Assembly: GCA_964461715.1 (NCBI GenBank)
Contig: CAYWVR010000012.1
Location: 25,650 to 89,649 of the forward strand
Length of the DNA: 64,000 nucleotides
DNA from: CAYWVR01 sp964461715
Lineage (GTDB): Bacteria > Planctomycetota > Phycisphaerae > FEN-1346
Reading direction: 5' to 3'
The translations under genes were made by a program, and so were the position numbers. Position 1 is the first letter of the stretch. Every line of letters begins with the position of its first letter. The notes under the pieces are model-generated. The model was not told the DNA's origin. It did no database searches and saw nothing but the letters and a program-made list of their open reading frames with translations. Positions 41,018 through 48,430 of this stretch are shown here, in pieces.

Positions 41018-42352
41018 ATGGCCGATCCTTTCGTCATCCCCAACCGCGTCTGGGATATCGACGAGACCCTCCCCCGAGGCGAGCTCGAGGCCCTTCAGCT
41101 CGAGCGCCTGCGCGGCGTCGTCGAGCGCGTCGGCGCCACGGTCCCCTTCTACCGCGACGCTTTCACCCGGGAGAAGGTCTCGGCCGACGCCATACGCACC
41201 CTCGACGACCTCCGCCGGTTTCCTTTCACCACCAAGGCCGACCTCCGGGAACATTACCCGCTGGGCTTCCTGGCGGTGCCCCGTGAGGAGGTCGTCCGCG
41301 TCCACGGCTCCAGCGGCACGACCGGCAAGCCGACGTTCGTCGCGTACACGGCGGCGGACCGGGAGTTGTGGGCAAACCTCTGCGCCCGGTTCCTGGTGGC
41401 GGGGGGCCTGGAGCCGGGGCACACCGTCCATATCGCCTTTGGCTACGGCCTCTTCACGGGCGGCTTCGGACTCCACTACGGCGTCGAGAAGGTGGGGGCG
41501 GCGGTGGTGCCGGCGGCGAGCGGCAACACGCCCCGCCAGGTCATGCTTATCCGGGACCTCGGGGCCCGGGTCCTCGTGTGCACGCCCAGCTACTCGCTCC
41601 AGATCGCCGAGGTCGCCCGCCAGCAGGGCGTCGACCCGCGAGAGTTGCCCCTGGAGTTCGCCCACTTCGGCGGCGAGCCCTGGACCGAGGACATGCGCGG
41701 CGAGATCGAGCGCGAGCTGAATCTCCTGGCCTTCAACAACTACGGCCTCTCGGAGGTCATCGGGCCCGGCGTCAGCGGCGAGTGCGCCGCTCGCTCGGGC
41801 ATGCACATCCAGGAGGACCACTTCCTCGTCGAGTGCATCGATCCCGAGACCTTCGAGCCCGTCGCCCCCGGCGAGCCGGGCGAGCTGGTCTTTACGGCCA
41901 TGACGAAGGAGGCGATGCCCATCCTCCGCTACCGAACCCGCGACATCGCCGTCCTCAACCCGTCGCCCTGCCCCTGTGGGCGGACGACCGTCCGCCACGG
42001 ACGCATCATCGGTCGCACCGACGACATGCTCATCATCCGCGGCGTGAACGTGTTCCCATCGCAGATCGAGGAGGCGCTGCTGCGGGTCGAGGGCACCGCC
42101 CCCCACTACCTCATCGAGGTCGACCGCCCCGGCAACCTCGACACGGTCACCGTCCACGTGGAGGTCCGGCCGCAGGACTTCGCAGACACGATGCGCGAGA
42201 TGCAGGAGCTGCACGATCGGCTGGAGCGGGAGATCGGCTCGATTCTGGGAATCCGCGCGACGGTCAACCTGGTCGAGCCTCAGACGCTCGATCGGACGGG
42301 CGGCAAAGCCCGCCGCGTCATGGACCACCGGCGGGAGAAGGGACCGATCTGA
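41018..42352 (+). CDS. paaK: second phenylacetate-CoA ligase
   Basis: The 444-residue enzyme has HGSSGTTGKPTFVAYT, NNYGLSEVIGPGVSGEC, RYRTRDIAVL and IIRGVNVFPSQIEEALL, and is clearly related to, but distinct from, the 39178 gene across its length. Two ligases suggest different aryl substrates. The ATG at 41018 is preceded by GGAGA; a GTG at 40979, directly after the ACT gene, is an alternative. Its 3' end overlaps the convergent metallophosphoesterase gene by 35 bases, so both genes read into each other. Confidence 0.93.
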   Translation: MADPFVIPNRVWDIDETLPRGELEALQLERLRGVVERVGATVPFYRDAFTREKVSADAIRTLDDLRRFPFTTKADLREHYPLGFLAVPREEVVRVHGSSGTTGKPTFVAYTAADRELWANLCARFLVAGGLEPGHTVHIAFGYGLFTGGFGLHYGVEKVGAAVVPAASGNTPRQVMLIRDLGARVLVCTPSYSLQIAEVARQQGVDPRELPLEFAHFGGEPWTEDMRGEIERELNLLAFNNYGLSEVIGPGVSGECAARSGMHIQEDHFLVECIDPETFEPVAPGEPGELVFTAMTKEAMPILRYRTRDIAVLNPSPCPCGRTTVRHGRIIGRTDDMLIIRGVNVFPSQIEEALLRVEGTAPHYLIEVDRPGNLDTVTVHVEVRPQDFADTMREMQELHDRLEREIGSILGIRATVNLVEPQTLDRTGGKARRVMDHRREKGPI

Positions 42353-43718
42353 CGGGCGAGTGCCGGGCGCGCTTCGCCGGGGCGTCGGGCGCCGCAGCCG
42401 GGCGCGGCCCGTCGCGGTCTTCGCGGGAGGATGCCGGACGGTCGCGCAGGCTTCCGCTCCACATCTCGAACTCGTGGCTCCCCCGCCCCTCCTCGGGGGC
42501 GTAGAGGACCACGTAGCTCATCTCCTTCCACGACGCGAAGTGCGGGGCCCCGTCGGCCGTGCGCGACTTCTCCCACACGCTCCGCCACGTACCCGTGTTC
42601 AGGTAGAACCGGTCCCCGCCCCGCCGCGACGGCCCGATGGGCACGCTCTCGACGTGGTGCGTGTGACCGTAGACGACGAACCGCGGCAGGCGGCCGTCGG
42701 GAAGCCGCTCATGCAGCGCCCGCCCGCAGTACCGCGACCCGGGCAGGTTCCCGAGCAGCCGGTAGCCCTTGATGACCCGGTCCGCCAGGCGCGTCCAGAA
42801 GTTCAGCGACCGCACCCGCCGCCGCTGGACCTGGTGCAACAGGAGCCGCATGTACAGCCGCTCCAAGCACGTCAGTTGCCTCCGCACGAGCCCCTGAATC
42901 CGCGGGCACCGCTCGAAGTCGCGGATGCATCGGGCCAGGGCGGTCCGCGCGCCGCGCACGGCGTCGGGGTGACCCTGGACGAGCTTCGCGAGGGCCTCGG
43001 CCACCCACGCCGGGATCACCGTGTACGGCCGGACGCTGTCGACCTCCTGCAGGTGCGTCTTGACGGCCTCGCCGAACCGGTGCCCGAGGGCCCGGCCGAC
43101 CTCGATGGGAAAGCGGCAGATCAGCTCGATGACGACGGCGTCGCCGAGGCTCGAGGCGTCGCTCGGCATCGACCCGTCGCAGTTGAGCCGGTCGTACACG
43201 TCCCCGTGCCGCGCCACCACGTCGTACGCCTCGGGCGGCGAGCTGTAGACGAGCGGAAAGCCGCCGGTGACGTAGCGGGGCGGCAGGTCCAGGGCGTCCG
43301 CCACGACCTGGCGCGTGGCCCGGTAGCGGTTGATGATCCAGTCGTGGTTCCCGAGGACGTAATCGAGCGTGACGTTGCGGCAGGGGACGCGGCTGCGGGC
43401 GGCCACCCGATGGGACAACTCGCGCAGGGCCGCGACGGCCTCGCGGTTCCGCTCGACGATGGTATCGAGGATGTCGAGGGCGATGCGGCGCTGGGCAGGC
43501 GAAGGATGCGTCCACGGACGCACGCGGGGCTCTTCGAGCCAGCGGCCGCTTCGGATCACGTCCAGGCCGTCGCCCAGGAGCACGACGCGCACATCATGGG
43601 CCCGGCGGCGCTCGGCCAGGTCGGCGATCTGGTCGACGAAGTGATCGAAGGCCTCGCCACTGATCGACTCCCCCGCCGTGCCGTCGGTCAGGTGCACGTC
43701 GCTGAAAAGGACGAGCAT
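42318..43718 (-). CDS. calcineurin-like metallophosphoesterase
   Basis: The 466-residue protein has a complete set of metallophosphoesterase motifs: LFSDVHLTD (DxH), LLGDGLDVI (GDxxD), LGNHDWI (GNHD) and VYGHTHHVE (GHTH). A long helical insert of about 150 residues sits between GNHD and GHTH. There is no signal peptide, so it should be cytoplasmic. The substrate is unknown; phospholipid-related or nucleotide substrates occur in the superfamily. I chose ATG 43718 because it starts at the first strand; the longer frame to 43799 has no ribosome site. A TATACT at 43780-43775 on the minus strand may be its -10. Confidence 0.82.
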   Translation of the reverse strand: MLVLFSDVHLTDGTAGESISGEAFDHFVDQIADLAERRRAHDVRVVLLGDGLDVIRSGRWLEEPRVRPWTHPSPAQRRIALDILDTIVERNREAVAALRELSHRVAARSRVPCRNVTLDYVLGNHDWIINRYRATRQVVADALDLPPRYVTGGFPLVYSSPPEAYDVVARHGDVYDRLNCDGSMPSDASSLGDAVVIELICRFPIEVGRALGHRFGEAVKTHLQEVDSVRPYTVIPAWVAEALAKLVQGHPDAVRGARTALARCIRDFERCPRIQGLVRRQLTCLERLYMRLLLHQVQRRRVRSLNFWTRLADRVIKGYRLLGNLPGSRYCGRALHERLPDGRLPRFVVYGHTHHVESVPIGPSRRGGDRFYLNTGTWRSVWEKSRTADGAPHFASWKEMSYVVLYAPEEGRGSHEFEMWSGSLRDRPASSREDRDGPRPAAAPDAPAKRARHSPVRSVPSPAGGP

Positions 43719-43866
43719 CGCACGCGCTCCATCGCCCCGTTCCGGACATGGCCCGCTGCCATGTTCTTCGGGAAGTATAGGCGCGCAAGCCCAGCCCAAA
43801 AGCGAACTTACGGCGAAAGATGAAAAGTTAATGCCCGCTTAATGCGTGAATAATCGGGAGTGAACG

Positions 43867-43898
43867 AAAAGGCCGTTTTTGCGCCCCCCGCGCGGCCT
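43867..43898 (-). terminator. hairpin overlapping the stop of the O-acetylation operon
   Basis: On the minus strand AGGCCG (43898-43893) pairs with CGGCCT (43875-43870), with a T run directly after (43869-43867). The left arm includes part of the TAG stop of the AlgX-like gene. The long loop (17) and short T run make it only a probable terminator. Confidence 0.4.
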
Positions 43899-44970
43899 AT
43901 TTCGTGACCGGCAGAATCCGCCACCCCTGGAACGCCTCCGTGAACTCCCGCGCCGAGAGACACCAGATGACAAGCTTCTTCGCCTCCAGATACGCCGGGT
44001 CCCGGATCGCCTTCCGGGCCAGCGTCATCCGCACCGGCGTCGCTCCGCTACCGCGCGTCCCGATCAGGTCGACCGCCACGCCCAGCTCCGCCGCGAGCTG
44101 ATCCGCCAGCCCCGCCCCCGAAGCGTGCAGGTCGCCGCCGAGATGGAAGACCAGCGTGTGGCTGTCGCCGAGAAGGAGGACGGGGCTCGCCGCGTCGGGC
44201 TCGACGGGCCGGCCGGTCGCCTTCTCGGTCACGAAGCGGAGCTTCAGCGTCTCCTTCGGCGGCATCGGGGTGCCCTCGGCAAGGAGGTCCGGCAGATCGC
44301 CGGCAATCTCGACGTCGCGCCACGCGGCGGCCGTCTCGGTCTTCCCTGCCACCTTGAGCCACGGCTTCTCCTTGATCTGTCGCGCCAGCGCCTCCGCCGC
44401 CAGGACGCATGCCCGGCCCGACCAATGGCTGTCGGTGCGGCAGCCGAGGGGCTCGTCGTCCAGGGCCCGGGCCTGGCGCATCAGCGGCCCGAGGTCCAGC
44501 ACGTTCACGCCGCCCGCCCGCAGCCGCTCGTAGAACGCCTGGTGGGCGGCGTCGAGGGCGGGGGGCTCGCCCTCCGGGGCGGAAACGACGCCGGAGGCCT
44601 TCTCCGGATAAACGAGGGCCTTGGGCGGCACGGGCAGGAAGATCAGCTCGACGCCCTCGGCCGCCAACTTCTCGTGGAAGTCCACGATGGCGGGAAGCGG
44701 GTCGGCGTGGTCGGGATTGGGTGCGCGGCTGACCTGGGCGGCCACGTCGCCCCACCAGGAGCCGACCGAGACGTGCCGGAGCTCGCTCGTCAGGAAGAGC
44801 CACCCGTCCCGCCCCGCCACGGCGGCGGCCTCCGCCTTTTCCGCTGCGGCGGCCCGCCGGCCGAGGTCGGCCATGAACTTGCGCTGGAGAGGCGAGAGGT
44901 CGGGGTCGGCCGCCAGGGCCGTCGTCGCAAGTGCCGCCAGCGCGACGCATATCGTAAGTCGTCGGGTCAT
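43897..44970 (-). CDS. secreted SGNH-like O-acetyltransferase, AlgX/AlgJ-type
   Basis: The 357-residue protein begins with a signal peptide (LTICVALAALATTALA). The SGNH fold is indicated by LLLGDSHTLVFH (nucleophile Ser in GDS) and the DxHW-type element CRTDSHWSGRACV. RDGWLFLTSELRH near residue 55 is typical of AlgJ/AlgX. It probably acetylates an exopolysaccharide in the periplasm using acetyl groups delivered by the MBOAT protein encoded upstream. I chose the ATG at 44970 with GGAGG upstream. It is the last gene of the operon and 41 bases from the previous gene. Confidence 0.8.
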   Translation of the reverse strand: MTRRLTICVALAALATTALAADPDLSPLQRKFMADLGRRAAAAEKAEAAAVAGRDGWLFLTSELRHVSVGSWWGDVAAQVSRAPNPDHADPLPAIVDFHEKLAAEGVELIFLPVPPKALVYPEKASGVVSAPEGEPPALDAAHQAFYERLRAGGVNVLDLGPLMRQARALDDEPLGCRTDSHWSGRACVLAAEALARQIKEKPWLKVAGKTETAAAWRDVEIAGDLPDLLAEGTPMPPKETLKLRFVTEKATGRPVEPDAASPVLLLGDSHTLVFHLGGDLHASGAGLADQLAAELGVAVDLIGTRGSGATPVRMTLARKAIRDPAYLEAKKLVIWCLSAREFTEAFQGWRILPVTK

Positions 44971-45011
44971 ACCCGCCTCCAATGCCCGTGCATTCGTGGA
45001 TACCCGCGATC

Positions 45012-46850
45012 TTACGATCGCGGCTCACGGCGCGGCGCGATCGCGTGCGTCATGCGAAGCGCCAAGCACGCGGTCAGGATGCCCGCCAGCACGCCGATGG
45101 GCCAGAGCTTGACCGGCTCGCGGGCGGCGAGCACGTCCGCGCCCTCGACGAGCGTCCCCAGGTTAAACTCCTGAAACACGAGCGTGGCATCGGCGAGTTC
45201 GCTGCGATTGATCGTCGCCACGCCCGGGTCCGCCTCGACCGCCGCCTGCCAAGAGACCAGCTCCATCGTCACGCGGTCCCCGATCCGCAGCCGCGCCGCG
45301 TCGGTCCATTTCCCGTCGGTCATGCTGCGGACGTAGACGACCGCCTGCCCGTCCGTCATCGCGCCGCCTTCGCTTTCGAGGTCCACGAGGTGCAGCGAGA
45401 TGAAGTGCTCCTTGTACGGGACCGTGCCCGGCTTCGGGACGCTGGAGGCGATGGCGACGGTCGCGGTCACGGTGAGCGTCTCGCCGAGCGGGGCGACGAC
45501 GAACTGCTCCTCGGGCGGCGTCCCCAGTTCCATCTCCAGGAGCTTCCAGTCGCCGATCGAAAGCTCGCGATCGGCGAACTGCCAGACGACGACGCGCGCG
45601 CCGGCCAGGCGGTCGCGGCCGCGGGCCAGCTCGCGGGCGAGGATCTCGCGCGTCGCGAAGGCCCCGTCGGAGTTGCGGACGATGCGGTCGATCGGACGCT
45701 GGAGCGCGACGGCGAGGTGCTCCGCGAGACCCGCCGACTCGCCCCACCCCATCGCGCCGAGCGAGTAGATGTTCGAGAAGCTGTCGCCGAGGAGGAGGAC
45801 GTCCGAGGTCTTCTCGGCCCGCCAGAGCTGGCCCTGGCTCCCGAGGACAGCCCGCGTCTCGACGGTCTCGGCCTGGCCGTCGATGCCCAGGAGGCGGGCG
45901 ACGTCGCCGACGTTCGTCTCGGTGCGGGTCTCGACGCGCCACGCTGGCGGCCGAATCTCCGGCAATGCCACATGCTCACGGGTCGATGCCGCCAGGGCCG
46001 CCGCCACCCGCTCCATCGCGTCCGGCCGCCAGTGCGTGTCCGTGGCCAGGTACTGCGGCGCGCCCTCGGCCTGCCGCCACTCGACGAGCGCCGGCGCCGG
46101 GTCGAAGACGCGCACCCCCGCCTCTTCGAGATCCGAAAGGAGCGCCGCATACGAGGGGTTCTGCACCGGCTCGGCGCGGCCCTCGTACCGCCCCGAGAAG
46201 CGCGCCGGATGGACCGTCGGCTTGACGGGCGTCGGCATGACAATCAGCGCGATGCCGCGCGCGGCCAGTTGCGTGTGGAACTGACGGATGGCCTTCCGCG
46301 GATCGGGCTGCGGCGGGGCGACGATCTCGCTGCCTGCCGCGGCGCGGCGGGCGAGCTGGGCCTCCTCCAGGAAGCCCGGCCCGGTAGCGTAGTCGATGTC
46401 CGGGCGATAGAAAGTCCACCCGCCGCGGCCGACGTAGGCCTGCTCGTTGCCCGAGCCGAGGACCTCGGTCAGGACCCGCTGGGCGGGGGCCTGGACGTAC
46501 GGAAGCAGCGCGTCCTCCTCCTTGAGCTCCGCCTCGAAGGTCTCGATGGAGCGGAGCATGCGACGGTTGGCGGCGATGACGCGGCCGAAGACCGAGCCGC
46601 GGGCCGTGAGCCCTTCCTGGACCGCCTCGGGGACGCGGAGGTAGATGCCGAAGGCCTGCGGCACGGGGCTCTCGCGCGTGCCCCGGAGCCACCCGACGAG
46701 GGCCCCGCCGAAGTGGACGAGCGGCCCGGTCGCCACGATCGCCAGGAACGCCGCGATGAGGGCGGCCTTGACGGGGCCGGTCACGTCGGTGTGGCCGACC
46801 TCGGCCTTGGCCATGTCCTCGCGCGTCCAGAGATGGGCCGGTTTCGTCAT
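45012..46850 (-). CDS. membrane-anchored SGNH O-acetyltransferase, AlgJ/AlgX-type
   Basis: The 612-residue protein has an N-terminal membrane helix (about 27-47) and a second near the C-terminus (about 582-600). Catalytic motifs are LLLGDSFSNIYSLG (nucleophile Ser) and ATDTHWRPDAME (DxH dyad); GGWTFYRPDIDY is the AlgJ-like lead-in. The C-terminal 180 residues form an extra domain with beta-rich sequence (LTVTATVAIASS) not found in the shorter paralogue downstream. It would receive acetyl from AlgI and transfer it to polysaccharide. Nine bases separate it from algI. Confidence 0.8.
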   Translation of the reverse strand: MTKPAHLWTREDMAKAEVGHTDVTGPVKAALIAAFLAIVATGPLVHFGGALVGWLRGTRESPVPQAFGIYLRVPEAVQEGLTARGSVFGRVIAANRRMLRSIETFEAELKEEDALLPYVQAPAQRVLTEVLGSGNEQAYVGRGGWTFYRPDIDYATGPGFLEEAQLARRAAAGSEIVAPPQPDPRKAIRQFHTQLAARGIALIVMPTPVKPTVHPARFSGRYEGRAEPVQNPSYAALLSDLEEAGVRVFDPAPALVEWRQAEGAPQYLATDTHWRPDAMERVAAALAASTREHVALPEIRPPAWRVETRTETNVGDVARLLGIDGQAETVETRAVLGSQGQLWRAEKTSDVLLLGDSFSNIYSLGAMGWGESAGLAEHLAVALQRPIDRIVRNSDGAFATREILARELARGRDRLAGARVVVWQFADRELSIGDWKLLEMELGTPPEEQFVVAPLGETLTVTATVAIASSVPKPGTVPYKEHFISLHLVDLESEGGAMTDGQAVVYVRSMTDGKWTDAARLRIGDRVTMELVSWQAAVEADPGVATINRSELADATLVFQEFNLGTLVEGADVLAAREPVKLWPIGVLAGILTACLALRMTHAIAPRREPRS

Positions 46851-46859
46851 CGCCGCCGC

Positions 46860-48335
46860 CTAGAAGATGAAGTAGATGAACGGGTTGAACTCTTGCGTCG
46901 AGAGCGCCACCAGGGCCAGCACGAAGAGGGCCAGAATCCCCGCGACCTTCGGCCACGTCAGCCGCCGCGTGAAGTCCCACGTCTGTGGCAGGAACCAGAC
47001 GGTCGCCGCCGCCACCAGGAACATGCCGAGATAGTACGGCTGATAGACGAGCCCCGCGAGGAGGCCCGCCCCCTCCTGTGCCTCGCCCAGGCCGACCATG
47101 CTCCGGAGGTACGCGAGGGCGCTCGCCAGGTCGCTCGCCCGGAAGAAGACCCATGTGAACAGGAGCAGGACGAACGTGAGGGCGATCTTCAGCGGGCGCG
47201 GCAGGTCGCGGTAAAGGGCGTTCTTGCCGAGGAGCCGCTCGAAGCACAGCGCCGCCCCGTGGATGCCGCCCCAGAGGACGAAGTTCCAGCTCGCCCCGTG
47301 CCACAAGCCCCCCAGCAGCATCACGGTCATGAGGTTGACATAGGTTCGGACCGCGCCCGCGCGGTTCCCGCCCAGCGGGATGTAGAGGTAATCGCGGAGC
47401 CACGAGGAGAGCGACAGGTGCCACCGACGCCAGAACTCCGTGATCGATTTGCTACGGTACGGCGAGTCGAAGTTCTTCGGAAACACGAACCCGAGCATCA
47501 GTCCGAGACCGATGGCCATGTCCGAGTAGCCGCTGAAGTCGAAGTAGATTTGGAAGGCGTAGGCACTCGCGCCGTACCACGCGTCGAACGTGGCCACAGA
47601 CCCGGCGTTGAAGGCCATGTCGGCGATCTTGCCGACGGCGTTGGCGATCAGGACCTTTTTCGCAAGGCCCAGGGCGATGAACGCCGCCCCCCGGGCGAAC
47701 TTCTCCGACGTGTGGTCGCGACAGCGAAGCTGGTCGTCGACCTCCGAGAAGCGAATGATCGGCCCGGCCACGAGCTGCGGGAACATCGAGACATAGCACG
47801 CAAAGTCGATGAAGTTGCGGATGGCCCGGGCATCGCCGCGGTAGACGTCGATGGAGTAGCTCATCGACTGGAAGGTGTAAAAGCTGATGCCCAGCGGCAG
47901 CGTGATGCGGAACGCCAGGTTCAGCGGCTCGAGCCCCGCGCCCCACGTCTCGTGCACCCAGCCGGCGAGCGCGTCATAGTTCCCGACGCCGAAGTTGAAG
48001 TACTTGAAGAACCCGAGGAGCGAGAGGTTCGTGCAGATCGAGAAGACCAAGGCGAACTTCTGCCCCGCGGTGCGGGCCCCGCCTCGATCGAGGATCGGGA
48101 TCGGCCCCCCCGACGCGCGGCGCGCGAGCTGCCCCGTCATCCCCAACCCGCAGAAGTAGTCGATGACCGTCGAGTAGAACATCAGGACGACGAACAGGGG
48201 GTTGGCCCATCCGTAGAAGACATACGAGAGGAGCGTCAGGACGAAGTGCTTGGCCCGCCGCTGCGGGACGAGGTAATAGAGCCCGAGCGCCAGGGGCAAG
48301 AAGAAAAAGATGAACAGGTGGCTGCTGAAGACCAT
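46860..48335 (-). CDS. algI: MBOAT-family membrane O-acyltransferase
   Basis: The 491-residue protein has about eleven helices and the AlgI/DltB landmarks: MVFSSHLFIFFFLPL at the N-terminus, KYFNFG, LPLGISFYTFQSMSYSID, YFDFSGYSDMAIGLG, and GLWHGASWNFVLWG with the catalytic His. It carries acetyl groups across the membrane to periplasmic SGNH transferases. No alginate polymerase genes (alg8, alg44) are nearby, so the polymer being acetylated is unknown and need not be alginate. First gene of the three-gene operon; promoter at 48374-48402. Confidence 0.92.
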   Translation of the reverse strand: MVFSSHLFIFFFLPLALGLYYLVPQRRAKHFVLTLLSYVFYGWANPLFVVLMFYSTVIDYFCGLGMTGQLARRASGGPIPILDRGGARTAGQKFALVFSICTNLSLLGFFKYFNFGVGNYDALAGWVHETWGAGLEPLNLAFRITLPLGISFYTFQSMSYSIDVYRGDARAIRNFIDFACYVSMFPQLVAGPIIRFSEVDDQLRCRDHTSEKFARGAAFIALGLAKKVLIANAVGKIADMAFNAGSVATFDAWYGASAYAFQIYFDFSGYSDMAIGLGLMLGFVFPKNFDSPYRSKSITEFWRRWHLSLSSWLRDYLYIPLGGNRAGAVRTYVNLMTVMLLGGLWHGASWNFVLWGGIHGAALCFERLLGKNALYRDLPRPLKIALTFVLLLFTWVFFRASDLASALAYLRSMVGLGEAQEGAGLLAGLVYQPYYLGMFLVAAATVWFLPQTWDFTRRLTWPKVAGILALFVLALVALSTQEFNPFIYFIF

Positions 48336-48373
48336 GCGGTTTCCGTGATCGGGCGCCGGCGCCTCGGACTGCC

Positions 48374-48402
48374 CCTATACGCGCCGCGGCAGGGAGCGCC
48401 AA
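48374..48402 (-). promoter_or_regulatory. promoter of the O-acetylation operon
   Basis: On the minus strand TTGGCG (48402-48397), 17-base spacer, TATAGG (48379-48374), 39 bases before the algI ATG, between the propeller/LamG gene and algI. Confidence 0.5.
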
Positions 48403-48430
48403 GCATCCCGCGCCGCGAGCACATCCCCTT

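Noticed and set aside
43775..43780. TATACT on the minus strand as -10 of the metallophosphoesterase gene
   Set aside because: A good -10, but no acceptable -35 hexamer at 16-18 bases; mentioned only with the gene.
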